Source of the DNA: CAYZXT01 sp964482515
Lineage (GTDB): Bacteria; Elusimicrobiota; Elusimicrobia; FEN-1173
Length of the DNA stretch: 64,000 bases
Direction of reading: 5' to 3'
Assembly: GCA_964482515.1 (NCBI GenBank)
Contig: CAYZXT010000005.1
Coordinates: 59,432 to 123,431, forward strand
Positions 1 through 8,337 of this stretch are shown here, piece by piece. The first letter of the stretch is position 1; every line of letters begins with the position of its first letter. The notes under the pieces were generated by a model. The model worked only from the letters and a program-made list of their open reading frames with translations. It was not told the origin of the DNA and ran no database searches. Made by a program: the position numbers and the translations under genes.

Positions 1-1763
1 GGCGTTTTCTCGCGGGTGAAAACCGACAGATAGGCGGAGGCCCCCCCCTCGCGGCACTCCTGGCTAGCGCCGTCGCCGTCGCTGCAATCCATTTTCGTGA
101 TCTTCGGCGCGAACGTGATGACTGTGGCGCCGCGCTCCTGGAGCCGCGCCTCGATGTCCCCGGAATGGAACCCGCCGGTGACGAGGACGGCGACGTTGCC
201 GCCAGGCAACGCACCGGCTTGCGGAACGGTGCCGAGTTCTCGAAACAGGTTGCCCACGATCTTCTCACTACGGATATCCGCTTCGCGGTAGAACGATTCA
301 AACGAAGCGAGGTCAAGCCCTTGAATTGTGGACACGATCCCATCCGACACTTTTCCACTAACATGTGCCTTATCTAGCGACGAGGCGAACCGGGACGCTG
401 TGCGGCCACGCACGGTCCCTGCTTGTGGAAAGGGATTGCCGCCCGCAACGTATTCTTTCCATTCTACCGGCGTGAGGGCGAAATCAATAAGGCGGCGCGT
501 CAAATAAAGGCGACGCGACTCTTCGAGAAGCTGTTTTTCCTCGGAGGACTTCGCTAAACGATCATAGGTATTTAGTTCTGACGCCTGCATTTGACTGAAT
601 AATTCCCCGGAATCGATCCCATCCGAAAGCAAAACGTATTCGATGTAGCCGGCCATGGCCGGATAGTTTTTCAGGTCGACCCCGTTCCGGGCGGAAAGCT
701 CGCGGATGTAGCGGTAGAAATCGGAATATCGGATCTGTCCCATGCGGTAAGCCAGGCTGCGGCTGACCAGGGAGGACAATTCGTCCCCGTCCATCCGCCG
801 GACCAGCCGGTTGATGATCTCGTCCCGGTCCTTCTCCACCTGCTTGAAATCGAGGGTTTCCTCCATGCGCAGCGCCTGGAGGAACGACGACACGGACCGT
901 TCGCGCGGCGAACCGTCCGCCACGGCCTTCACATATTCACCCAGGGATATCTGCTTGTTGCGGTAGGACTCCACCTTCGCATCGAAATTCAGGAGCTCCG
1001 GGTTGAACGTTTTTGTTTTGCGCGCGGCAAGCTCATTTTGGAGGGAATGAAGTTTTTCCCGGTATTCATTTTGTTTGGAAGCGGATCGACGGTAAGCGTC
1101 GACGTTGGCGGCGTAGTGGGCGGGGTCGTCCACGCCGACGATGGAAGGTATTCCGGCGCGGATGGTGAGCGCCGCATGGATCGGACCTGAGATTTCGTGT
1201 TTCTTCAAAAGATAATCAGCCGCGGATTTAAGGCTCTCTTTGTGCGGAAAATTCCGGAAGCGCCGCAGACGGAAGGGTTCGGACGCGCCTTCCAAAGCCA
1301 CCAAATCCACCTGCCCCCGGTCGATGAGCGACTGGACCGTGCGGGCGATGTTCTCCTGGGCTTCCGTGTTCATATGCACGTCCTGGATATGGACGACGAC
1401 CAGGGGACCGCGGCCGGCCTGGGTTACCTTCTTTATCTGGCCGAAGGCGTAGGGCAGCGCATCGAGGAGGGCGGCGTGGGAACGGCCGAAATCCCGGGGA
1501 AGCACTGTCTGAAGGTGGGTGGACAACGCCGAGGATGGGGGAACGGTTTGGGTGACCCGAAGATTGTTGAGGATTTGGAACGAATCGGCCGAATGGGGAA
1601 CGCGGGCAAGGCGCGGCTTGGCGACAGTCGAGGCTGACGCGGAAACCTTCTTCCTTTCGGCCCAAAAATTGCTTTCCGCCGCGTGGGCAAAAGCGCAATT
1701 GGTTAAAAAATAGACGAGGCTTAAGACCGCGGCCAGCGGCTTAAACCAGCTTGGAAGGGACAT
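1..1763 (-). CDS. Exported TIKI/TraB-like protein, paralogue of the right-end giant (3' part outside window)
   Basis: Reading leftward from the ATG at 1763, the frame is open for 587 codons and leaves the window. The N-terminus is a signal peptide ending in an HAAE motif followed by SNFWAER; the giant at 51785 has the nearly identical HAAE-ANFWAER. Further shared landmarks are HIQDVH (residues 125-130; HIQDAH 139-144 in the giant), an EGA motif with a conserved Glu near residue 161, a block with RNFP, and TGGFHS with His533 (His537 in the giant). A paired His motif, a following Glu and a late GxxH are what I would expect of the TIKI/TraB/ChaN fold; this is inference from motifs and spacing only. 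The rest of the gene is not visible, so it may also encode a giant. Function unknown. Confidence 0.85.
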   Translation of the reverse strand, partial: MSLPSWFKPLAAVLSLVYFLTNCAFAHAAESNFWAERKKVSASASTVAKPRLARVPHSADSFQILNNLRVTQTVPPSSALSTHLQTVLPRDFGRSHAALLDALPYAFGQIKKVTQAGRGPLVVVHIQDVHMNTEAQENIARTVQSLIDRGQVDLVALEGASEPFRLRRFRNFPHKESLKSAADYLLKKHEISGPIHAALTIRAGIPSIVGVDDPAHYAANVDAYRRSASKQNEYREKLHSLQNELAARKTKTFNPELLNFDAKVESYRNKQISLGEYVKAVADGSPRERSVSSFLQALRMEETLDFKQVEKDRDEIINRLVRRMDGDELSSLVSRSLAYRMGQIRYSDFYRYIRELSARNGVDLKNYPAMAGYIEYVLLSDGIDSGELFSQMQASELNTYDRLAKSSEEKQLLEESRRLYLTRRLIDFALTPVEWKEYVAGGNPFPQAGTVRGRTASRFASSLDKAHVSGKVSDGIVSTIQGLDLASFESFYREADIRSEKIVGNLFRELGTVPQAGALPGGNVAVLVTGGFHSGDIEARLQERGATVITFAPKITKMDCSDGDGASQECREGGASAYLSVFTREKT

Positions 1764-1820
1764 TCAGTCTCCGTAAGTGGGTTATTTGGGTGTAACCGGA
1801 CTTCCCCCGCGACGGAAACC

Positions 1821-1826
1821 ATTATA
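1821..1826 (-). promoter_or_regulatory. -10 box (TATAAT) upstream of the left-edge exported protein
   Basis: On the minus strand a perfect TATAAT lies about 57 nt upstream of the start at 1763. No good -35 hexamer sits 16-18 nt further upstream, so the promoter is only half supported. Confidence 0.4.
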
Positions 1827-1893
1827 TAGGTGGGAAAAGAATTTCCCCTTAAGGCTTGGTAACTTATTTGTAAACTTCCAGGGGATGGAGGAT

Positions 1894-2214
1894 CTATAAA
1901 ATGCCCTTATCAGCTTCTCCTTCAGGTAGGGAAAGATAAATCTTGACGTCCGCCGGGGCAGTCAACAAATCGAACAACCGGTTCCCCAGCGTTTTAAAGT
2001 GCGGCGTGGCGAAATGCAGGTCCAAAGCCTCCCGGGAAACCCATCGCTCCACCAGCATGAACCCGAGGGGATTGTCTTCGGAACGGTGCAGGGCGTAAAG
2101 GCGGCACCCCGGTTCGGTATGGGTCCCCCGCACCGCTTCGCGCAGGGCGTGGCGCACTTCTTTTTCGCGGCCGGGCTTGGCTTCAAAACGGGCGATGACG
2201 GTCACTTCGGGCAT
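1894..2214 (-). CDS. ABM-domain protein (putative quinol monooxygenase, YgiN-like)
   Basis: A 106-residue protein that is a single antibiotic-biosynthesis-monooxygenase (ABM) domain: an early beta strand (VTVIARFEAKPGREKEV), a Cys-Arg-x-Tyr segment after EPG, the FMLVERWVSREALDLHF strand/helix, and a HFATPHF segment. The family forms small dimeric ferredoxin-like barrels, some of which oxidise quinols or other aromatics without metal or flavin; the substrate here cannot be read. The ATG is preceded by GGAGG at good spacing. It lies just downstream of the tRNA operon and its terminator and appears monocistronic. Confidence 0.85.
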   Translation of the reverse strand: MPEVTVIARFEAKPGREKEVRHALREAVRGTHTEPGCRLYALHRSEDNPLGFMLVERWVSREALDLHFATPHFKTLGNRLFDLLTAPADVKIYLSLPEGEADKGIL

Positions 2215-2229
2215 GGCGTTTCCTCCGAT

Positions 2230-2259
2230 AAAAAACCCTCCCCGCGAAGGGAGGGTTTT
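2230..2259 (-). terminator. Rho-independent terminator of the tRNA-Val/tRNA-Asp operon
   Basis: A perfect 11-bp stem (2232-2242 with 2249-2259) has a 6-nt loop and, on the minus strand, ends in a run of six U. It starts 9 nt after the 3' end of tRNA-Asp and before the ABM gene, so it ends the tRNA transcript. Confidence 0.85.
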
Positions 2260-2267
2260 CGTTATAG

Positions 2268-2345
2268 TGGCGGAGTCGACGGGATTTGAACCCGCGGTCT
2301 TCGCCTTGACAGGGCGACGTGTTAACCGAGCTACACCACGACTCC
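2268..2345 (-). tRNA. tRNA-Asp (GTC), 3' CCA encoded
   Basis: Complete cloverleaf on the minus strand. The acceptor GGAGTCG pairs near the 3' end, the anticodon stem CGCC/GGCG encloses CTGTCAA (anticodon GTC), the T-loop is TTCAAAT, and the 3' CCA is encoded at 2268-2270. It is the second of two tRNAs in one operon. Confidence 0.95.
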
Positions 2346-2355
2346 AAAATATATC

Positions 2356-2427
2356 TGGGCGGTACAGGATTTGAACCTGTGACCCCTGCCTTGTAAGGGC
2401 AATGCTCTACCGCTGAGCTAACCGCCC
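2356..2427 (-). tRNA. tRNA-Val (TAC), CCA not encoded
   Basis: Cloverleaf on the minus strand: 7-bp acceptor GGGCGGT/ACCGCCC, anticodon loop CTTACAA (TAC), T-loop TTCAAAT, discriminator A at 2356. The next three bases are not CCA, unlike the neighbouring tRNA-Asp. Confidence 0.95.
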
Positions 2428-2517
2428 TAAATCAATCGGGATTCAAATCACAAGCCCAGGGTTCCAGATTCGGTAGGGGTGGATTTTAGCAGATTTCGTT
2501 GCCTCGGCGCTAGCCGT

Positions 2518-2543
2518 GGCCCTCTGCTTGTCGGAAGAGGGCC
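2518..2543 (-). terminator. Possible terminator hairpin after the S41-like gene
   Basis: A perfect 8-bp stem GGCCCTCT/AGAGGGCC with a 10-nt loop lies 12 nt beyond the stop of the S41-family gene on the minus strand. No U-run follows, so it may only stabilise the mRNA 3' end. Confidence 0.4.
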
Positions 2544-2555
2544 TCGGACGGCCTT

Positions 2556-3749
2556 CTAGTTAGTCTTCAATTTACTTTTAAGGTAATTATACGCCTGCAG
2601 GATCAGCGGGTCTTTCAGATAACCGCTCAAAGCCTTATTCCGGGCGGAACTTTCCAGATATAAATTCTTCCCGCCAGTTGCCTGAATATCAGGTTTTATT
2701 CCTGCGTTCTGCAAAAGCCTCCCCTTGGGCGTGTAAAAGTGCGCCGTCGTTATTCGAAGCGCATACCCATCGACCAACTGAAAATTGGACTGGATGGGGC
2801 ATAACCCCTGAGAACGGTTCCCCATGAGCACGACCCTCCCGGCCTCCTTCAAACCGGCGGCCAAGATCTCCGCCTCGGCGGACGTGCCCCCGTTGATCAA
2901 GACCACGATCGGGAATTTCTTGAACCCTTCTTCCGAAGTAAAATACGACTGGGGCTGCTTCAGTTTTCCCCTTTTGGCGAAACCGACCAGAGTCCCCTTC
3001 GGCAAAAAGCACCCCGCCGTGTCGATGGCCTCCGTCAGAAGGCCGCCGGGATTATTCCTGAGGTCGAGGATCAACCCCTTGACCCCTTTTTTATCGGCAT
3101 AGGCGACAAACTTCCGCACTTCCACGGATGTTTCGAAAATAAATTCCGTCAAACGGAGATAGACGATCCCGTCCTTGTCGATAGCCGAGCCGATCACCGG
3201 ATCGGGCTCGGCGAATTGCCGTTTGATTTCGACCGTCCGCGGATTCTTCTTCGCCGTTTGGACCACCAACTTCAAGGCGCTGCCCGCGTCCCCCCGCATC
3301 GACTTCACTGCCGTCATCAATGACATGTTTTCGCAGGATTGCCCATTGATGGACAGGACCTTGTCGCCGGGCAATATTCCCGCCCAGGACGCGTGAGAGT
3401 ACAACAGCGGGGTGACCACTTTAAGGTTTTTTTGGTCTTGCCTCAGGCGCAAACCCACCGACGCCGAAGGTTTGAATTTTTTATATTTCTTATCGGTTTC
3501 CGGATAGAGGAGCCGATCCATCGGGTCCATCTGCCTGACTAAAGATTCGACGGAGGGACGTTGTCTCACATCCAACTTCACCCCATGGCCCTTTTCGTTG
3601 ACATAGTGCTCCTCGATGCATCGAACCATTTGGTCGAACAGGACCTCCTGGTGGCTGACGGCGGCCCGGACGGAGACAGGCATCGCCATCAGCATCCCCA
3701 ACAAGAACATTTTCCGGCATGGGCGTTGAAAATGGCACGAATGGTTCAT
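2556..3749 (-). CDS. S41 (CtpA-like) protease homologue, predicted catalytically inactive
   Basis: About 397 residues with a signal peptide (hydrophobic stretch ending VSVRAA), a PDZ domain (GILPGDKVLSINGQ) and an S41 core (LILDLRNNPGGLLTEAI). Family members cleave C-terminal tails of periplasmic proteins with a Ser/Lys dyad. Aligned to the usual SASASE block, this protein reads TSAEAE, so the nucleophile position is Ala. Aligned to the usual TFGKG block, it reads SQGLC, so the general-base Lys is Leu. The 25-residue spacing between the two sites is kept. A folded but non-hydrolytic scaffold is inferred. The start is uncertain: ATG at 3749, TTG at 3755 and ATG at 3710 (better upstream GGAAA) are all possible. 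Confidence 0.85.
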   Translation of the reverse strand: MNHSCHFQRPCRKMFLLGMLMAMPVSVRAAVSHQEVLFDQMVRCIEEHYVNEKGHGVKLDVRQRPSVESLVRQMDPMDRLLYPETDKKYKKFKPSASVGLRLRQDQKNLKVVTPLLYSHASWAGILPGDKVLSINGQSCENMSLMTAVKSMRGDAGSALKLVVQTAKKNPRTVEIKRQFAEPDPVIGSAIDKDGIVYLRLTEFIFETSVEVRKFVAYADKKGVKGLILDLRNNPGGLLTEAIDTAGCFLPKGTLVGFAKRGKLKQPQSYFTSEEGFKKFPIVVLINGGTSAEAEILAAGLKEAGRVVLMGNRSQGLCPIQSNFQLVDGYALRITTAHFYTPKGRLLQNAGIKPDIQATGGKNLYLESSARNKALSGYLKDPLILQAYNYLKSKLKTN

Positions 3750-3831
3750 TGGCAATCAACTATAAGGGAATCCGGATCGACGGGCCATGACCCGCATCAT
3801 ATTTCGCCCAGCGGCTTATTGTGTGACGGAA

Positions 3832-4884
3832 TCAAACGGGGGCGGTTTGGTGGAAGTATTTCTGCCGGATCCAAAAAGAAAGGTTCACCAGGGAGATCAG
3901 CACCGGCACTTCGACCAAGGGCCCGATGACGGCGGCGAAGGCCTGGCCGGAATTGATCCCGAAAACCGAGATCGCGACGGCGATCGCCAACTCGAAATTG
4001 TTGCTGGCGGAAGTGAAGGAAAGTGTCGCGCTCTTTTCGTAGTTCGCTCCCGCCCATTTGGCCATGGCGAAGGACGCGACGAACATGACGACGAAGTAGA
4101 GCAGCAGGGGAACGGCGATCCGGAGAACGTCCATCGGCAAACGGACGATATAGTTCCCCTTCAAGGCGAACATCACGACGATGGTGAAAAGCAGGGCGAC
4201 AAGAGTGAGCGGACCGACCCGCGGCACGAAGATTTTCTCATACCACTCCGCGCCCTTCCAGCGGAGGAGGACAAACCGGGTGACGAACCCCGCCGCGAAG
4301 GGAACGCCCAGATAAATGGCGACGCTCTCGGCGATCGCGGCGATGGTCACCGGCACCACAGCACCGGACAATCCCAGCCGGGGCGGCAGCACGGTGATGA
4401 ATATGTAGGCGTAGAAGGAGAAGAACAGCACCTGGAACAGGGAATTGAAGGCCACCAGCCCGGCCGCGTATTCCCGGTCGCCGCAGGCCAGATCGTTCCA
4501 GACGATCACCATGGCGATACAGCGGGCCAGACCGATCATGATCAAACCCGCCATGTAGTCAGGATAGTGCCGCAAGAAAACGACGGCCAGCGCGAACATC
4601 AGCACCGGCCCCACCACCCAATTCTGAACCAACGATAAAAATAGGACTTTCTTGTTGATGAACACTTCCCCCAGCCGCTCGTACTTCACCCGCGCCAGCG
4701 GCGGATACATCATCATGATCAACCCGACGGCGATGGGGATGTTGGTCGTCCCCACCTGGAACCGGTTGATGACGGCCTCCGCACCCGGGAAGAAATATCC
4801 AAGCCCGACGCCGAACAGCATCGCCCCGAAGATCCACGCCGTGAGATAGCGGTCCAGGAAAGAGAGCCGCCGGATTTCGCTCAT
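3832..4884 (-). CDS. acr3: Acr3-type arsenite efflux permease
   Basis: A 350-residue, about 10-TM protein of the bile/arsenite/riboflavin (BART) superfamily. The Acr3 hallmark GLARCIAMVIVWN in TM4 carries the Cys essential for arsenite transport, and the early MMMYPPLARVKYE segment is also diagnostic. It exports As(III) across the inner membrane. It is the last gene of arsR-arsM-arsC-acr3; its ATG overlaps the arsC stop by 4 nt, implying translational coupling. There is no arsA nearby, so export is probably driven by proton motive force. Confidence 0.95.
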   Translation of the reverse strand: MSEIRRLSFLDRYLTAWIFGAMLFGVGLGYFFPGAEAVINRFQVGTTNIPIAVGLIMMMYPPLARVKYERLGEVFINKKVLFLSLVQNWVVGPVLMFALAVVFLRHYPDYMAGLIMIGLARCIAMVIVWNDLACGDREYAAGLVAFNSLFQVLFFSFYAYIFITVLPPRLGLSGAVVPVTIAAIAESVAIYLGVPFAAGFVTRFVLLRWKGAEWYEKIFVPRVGPLTLVALLFTIVVMFALKGNYIVRLPMDVLRIAVPLLLYFVVMFVASFAMAKWAGANYEKSATLSFTSASNNFELAIAVAISVFGINSGQAFAAVIGPLVEVPVLISLVNLSFWIRQKYFHQTAPV

Positions 4885-5357
4885 GTCAAATCCTTCCCGA
4901 TATCGATCACCCGCTTCTCCAGTTCCAGGCGCGAGAGCTTGTCCATGGGAAGCGCGAGGAACAAGCCGATGCGCGTCTGGATTTCCGAGAACACTTTCCG
5001 AAACACGTGAAGCTTTTCCTTTTCAGAGCCCTTCGCCTCCGCGGGATCTTCAAAACCCCAGTGGGCGTTGACCGGCTGCCCGGGCCAGATCGGACAGCTT
5101 TCCTTCGCCCGGTCGCACACCGTGATCACGAAGTCGAAGGGCTGGCCTTTGAACTCTTCCCAGGACTTCGACCGCAGGCCGTCGGTTTTCATCCCGGCGT
5201 CCCGCAAAGTCCGAAGCGCCAACGGATGTACGTACCCCGCAGGCTTCGACCCGGCGCTGAACGTTTCGAACCTGCCGCGGCCCAGGTGGCCCAAAACGAC
5301 TTCGGCCATCTGGCTGCGGCAGGAATTCCCGGTGCAGAGAAAGAGAACGCGCTTCAT
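4881..5357 (-). CDS. arsC: Arsenate reductase, thioredoxin-coupled low-molecular-weight phosphatase type
   Basis: A 158-residue protein that reduces arsenate to arsenite for Acr3. The N-terminal P-loop CTGNSCRS (Cys8, CX5R) is the LMW-PTP catalytic motif, and a later CDRAKESC pair supplies the redox Cys shuttle of the thioredoxin-linked class. The ATG at 5357 is chosen because GGAGG lies just upstream and the protein then begins exactly at the family N-terminus; the frame is open further upstream, but only as out-of-frame sequence of arsM. Confidence 0.95.
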   Translation of the reverse strand: MKRVLFLCTGNSCRSQMAEVVLGHLGRGRFETFSAGSKPAGYVHPLALRTLRDAGMKTDGLRSKSWEEFKGQPFDFVITVCDRAKESCPIWPGQPVNAHWGFEDPAEAKGSEKEKLHVFRKVFSEIQTRIGLFLALPMDKLSRLELEKRVIDIGKDLT

Positions 5358-5365
5358 CTTCCCTC

Positions 5366-6160
5366 CTATGGCTTGCGGGCCGTGATGTTGGCCGACAGGA
5401 CGAAATCTTCCAGCGTGCTGCCCGGCGCCCAATCTTTGATGAACCGCTTGCTGTTGTCCTTCGGTTCGATCTTGATCTGCCGGAAGCCCGCGTCGGCCAG
5501 CATCTTCTCCAGGTCCGCGATGTGCGACGCGCCGGCCATGCAGCCGGTGTAGAGCGCCATGTCCTTGCGGACTTCCTCGGGGAGGACCGCCGTCGCCACG
5601 ATGTCCGAGACCGCCAGCCGCCCGCCGGACTTCAGCACGCGAAAGGCTTCCCGGAACACCTGAGGCTTGTTCGGGGAAAGGTTGATCACGCAGTTGGAGA
5701 TGATCACATCCACTGTGTTGTCCGGGACCGGAAGGTATTCGATCTCGCCGAGACGGATTTCGACCTGCTTGAATCCGCCCTGTTCGGCGTTGCGCCGCGC
5801 CTTGGACACCATCTCCGGCGTCATGTCGACGCCGATGACGCGTCCCGTCGCGCCGACTTCCTTGGCCGCCAGGAAACAGTCGATGCCGCCGCCGCTCCCG
5901 AGGTCCAACACCGTCTCGCCGGGCTTCAGCGAGGCGATGGCCTTGGGGTTGCCGCACCCGAGGCCCATGTCCGCCCCCGCGGGCAGGCTTTCCAGATCCC
6001 CGGCCGCGTAGCCGAGCTTCTCGCCGGCGGTGTGGCTGGTGGACGTGTCGCTCCCGCCGCAGGAGCTCCCTCCGCCGCAGCAGGACGTGCTTTTACCGAT
6101 CGCTATCCCGGCGTAGCGCGACCGCACGGCGTTGCGGACATCATCTTCATGGGTGGACAT
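5366..6160 (-). CDS. arsM: Arsenite S-adenosylmethionine methyltransferase
   Basis: A 264-residue class I methyltransferase: SAM motif VLDLGSGGG, acidic loop IGVDMTPEM, then a C-terminal ArsM region. The three Cys that bind As(III) in ArsM are present in their usual contexts (MGLGCGNP, ISNCVINLSP, YTGCMAGA). A Cys/Gly/Ser-rich stretch (CCGGGSSCGG) lies near residue 30, as in many ArsM proteins. It methylates arsenite to less retained or volatile species. ATG preceded by GGAGG; second gene of the ars operon, 8 nt before arsC. Confidence 0.95.
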   Translation of the reverse strand: MSTHEDDVRNAVRSRYAGIAIGKSTSCCGGGSSCGGSDTSTSHTAGEKLGYAAGDLESLPAGADMGLGCGNPKAIASLKPGETVLDLGSGGGIDCFLAAKEVGATGRVIGVDMTPEMVSKARRNAEQGGFKQVEIRLGEIEYLPVPDNTVDVIISNCVINLSPNKPQVFREAFRVLKSGGRLAVSDIVATAVLPEEVRKDMALYTGCMAGASHIADLEKMLADAGFRQIKIEPKDNSKRFIKDWAPGSTLEDFVLSANITARKP

Positions 6161-6206
6161 GTTTCCTCCTATATATGTGCATACACGGATATAAATCCTA
6201 AAAAAA

Positions 6207-6551
6207 TTAGCAGCACTTCTTTTCCTGGCGCTTGCGGAGAGCGGACATGTCCCGCTGAAGGGAATCCACCTCGTGAAAACAGCTTTTAAGGCAGGACACC
6301 AACCCTTTATGGAACTGGCCGTCGGGCTGGGTCAGCGCGTAGTGCCGCCAGAGGCCTTCCTTCCGGTCCCGGACCAGCCCCGCGCGCCGGAGATAGGCCA
6401 GGTGCCGCGACACTTTCGACTGCGGGAGCTTCAGGGTGTCGATGATGTCGCAGACGCAGAGCTCCCCCTGCGACAGAAGGTGCAGGATGCGGAGGCGGGT
6501 CTCGTCCGCGAAGGCTTTGAACATACGATCGATTTTGGCTGAAGGTTTCAT
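6207..6551 (-). CDS. arsR: ArsR-family arsenic-responsive repressor
   Basis: A 114-residue winged-helix regulator. LRILHLLSQGELCVCDI contains the ELCVCD metal-binding motif that releases DNA when As(III) binds the Cys pair; PQSKVSRHLAYLRRAGLV is the recognition helix. The C-terminus ends in a second Cys pair (KKCC), which could add a ligand. It heads the operon arsR-arsM-arsC-acr3, and an inverted repeat overlaps its own start codon, so autoregulation is likely. Confidence 0.95.
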   Translation of the reverse strand: MKPSAKIDRMFKAFADETRLRILHLLSQGELCVCDIIDTLKLPQSKVSRHLAYLRRAGLVRDRKEGLWRHYALTQPDGQFHKGLVSCLKSCFHEVDSLQRDMSALRKRQEKKCC

Positions 6552-6569
6552 ATTCGCTTAGGCGGATAT
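6550..6569. promoter_or_regulatory. Probable ArsR operator over the arsR start
   Basis: The 20-bp sequence consists of ATATTCGC, a TTAG spacer and GCGGATAT, an inverted repeat with one mismatch, overlapping the arsR start codon. A related AT-rich stretch with GGATAT lies at 6171-6193, upstream of arsM, and may be a second site. Function is inferred from position and ArsR practice. Confidence 0.55.
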
Positions 6570-6618
6570 AGTAGGAGTTCTTTTGGGCGGGCGCAATCTC
6601 TTTTTTATATTGATCCGA

Positions 6619-8232
6619 TTACGGGTGGTATTGGACGGAAGAAGGAGCGCCGCTTCCGCGGACCTGGCTGGCGACCAGTTCCGGCATGCGGAAGCGCTCG
6701 GAGCCGGGGGCGAGCGGGGCGGCGGCGGAACTGAACTGGCTGCGCCAGCTTCGCTTGGGGTCGGGATAAAACTTTTCGAAATTCTTGGGCCAGTGAGTGA
6801 AATCCATCACGGGTCCGGGCTGGTAGGAATCATACAGCCGCTGGTAGGCCCGGCGCATGACCGCCTCGGGCAGCCCGGTATAGTTAACGTACTCGTCGTG
6901 GACGAGCGCCTGCTCGGTCGACAGCCAGCGGAGGTGTTCCACCTCGTTGCGGATGATGCCGTTCTTCAACCCGTCCTGATAAACCGACGTGCCGGGCATG
7001 GCGGAAAGAAATTTCACGCGGGTGATGTTCTGGTTCTCCTCGGCCCACTGGCACATATGGTCCAAGGACTCTTCGGTCTCCCCGGGGAGGCCGACGATGG
7101 TCAGCCCGCCGAAGCGCAAACCCGCCTCCAGCGTGGCGCGCATCGCGCGGATGACAAGGTTTTCGGCGGACCCCTTGCGGGCCGCCTTGAGTACGTCGGG
7201 GGACAATGATTCCACGCCGTAGAGAATGATGTCGCAACCGGAATCTTTCATCGCGCGCAGGACTTCCGGGTCCACGTCGGCGACGCGCGTCAGGCACGTC
7301 CAGCCGATGTTGAACTCCTTGATGACTTCGCAAATCTGGAGGGTCCGCTTCTTGTTCGAGGTGAAGGTCAGGTCAACGAAAAAGATGAATTTCACCTTAT
7401 AGACTTCCGTCAAAATCTTGAGCTCGGCGCGCAGCTTCTCCGGGGACTTTTCCCGCAGCTGCGGCGTGGTCCGGTAGCAGAAGGAACAATCCATCTTGCA
7501 GCCGCGGCTGTGGGACGCGATGATCTGCGGCTGCATCCCGCCCGGACCCATGGACTGCGGCCAGAGCGAAAGGTTCATGTGTGGAAGATAGTCCAAGTCC
7601 ATCATTTGTCCGCGGGGAAAATTGGTCTTCACCTGCCCGTTGGCGTCCCGGTACCATATGCCCTTGATCTGCGGAAGGCGCGTCGCCCAAGTGCCGTCCG
7701 TGTAGGCTTCCATCACTTCCAGGATCGTCAGTTCCCCCTCGCTGATGACCGCGACGTCGGCCTTGGTCTCGTTCATGAACACGTGGGGAACGGAGGTCAC
7801 CATGGAGCCGCCGAGGATGACCGCCTTTTTCGGATCGGATTCCTTGATCATGGACACGAGTTCTTCCACGAACGGGTAACAATCCTCAAAGGTCGCGATG
7901 CCCACCACGTCGGTGGAATCCATGGCTTGGTCATAGGCCGATTTGAGCGGATTAAAATCATAGCGGACGTCCACGATCTTGACGGGGTATCCGGCGTTGT
8001 GCAGGACGGTGGCGATGTAACTGACGCCTTCGTAGGGCGAGGTGAGGAAGAATTCCCAGCCGCGCGGCATGGTAAACGGCGAAGGGCCGACGACCAGGGC
8101 AATGCGGGGTTTCTTGGAATCGGTGGGGACCGGGGATTGAGACTGGCCCAGCATCATTTCTGCGTAATGCTGGTCCACCTTCGCGGTGGCGTGTTCGTAG
8201 AGTCCGGGATCCAGTGAAAACTTAAACGCCAT
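6619..8232 (-). CDS. B12-binding radical SAM protein
   Basis: A 537-residue protein: N-terminal cobalamin-binding Rossmann domain (about 20-160; SPYEGVSYIATVLHNAGY, VVGIATFEDCYPFVEEL, VILGGSMVTSVP, AVISEGE) followed by a radical SAM core with the cluster motif CKMDCSFCYR (CX3CX2C). Such enzymes do radical methylations, ring contractions or C-C bond chemistry; the substrate is not readable. The ATG at 8232 is preferred over a TTG 24 nt upstream because AAGGAG lies 8 nt before it. It is the last gene of the cassette starting at 15799, separated from the sulfotransferase by 105 nt. Confidence 0.85.
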   Translation of the reverse strand: MAFKFSLDPGLYEHATAKVDQHYAEMMLGQSQSPVPTDSKKPRIALVVGPSPFTMPRGWEFFLTSPYEGVSYIATVLHNAGYPVKIVDVRYDFNPLKSAYDQAMDSTDVVGIATFEDCYPFVEELVSMIKESDPKKAVILGGSMVTSVPHVFMNETKADVAVISEGELTILEVMEAYTDGTWATRLPQIKGIWYRDANGQVKTNFPRGQMMDLDYLPHMNLSLWPQSMGPGGMQPQIIASHSRGCKMDCSFCYRTTPQLREKSPEKLRAELKILTEVYKVKFIFFVDLTFTSNKKRTLQICEVIKEFNIGWTCLTRVADVDPEVLRAMKDSGCDIILYGVESLSPDVLKAARKGSAENLVIRAMRATLEAGLRFGGLTIVGLPGETEESLDHMCQWAEENQNITRVKFLSAMPGTSVYQDGLKNGIIRNEVEHLRWLSTEQALVHDEYVNYTGLPEAVMRRAYQRLYDSYQPGPVMDFTHWPKNFEKFYPDPKRSWRSQFSSAAAPLAPGSERFRMPELVASQVRGSGAPSSVQYHP

Positions 8233-8337
8233 CGATTTCTCCTTTAATGCGGACAACTTCGTCTAGTTTATGACCTATCCCAGCGGCTGTCAAGCCCGTC
8301 GGAAACCGTCCGATTCGCATTCAGAAATCAGTTGAAT

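Noticed and set aside
3787..4638. A 283-codon plus-strand frame rich in Asp, His and Gly
   Set aside because: Antisense to acr3, whose transmembrane pattern and Cys motif are clear.
5358..5957. An N-terminal extension of arsC to 358 codons
   Set aside because: The added part is an alternative frame of arsM. The ATG at 5357 has GGAGG and starts exactly at the ArsC family N-terminus.
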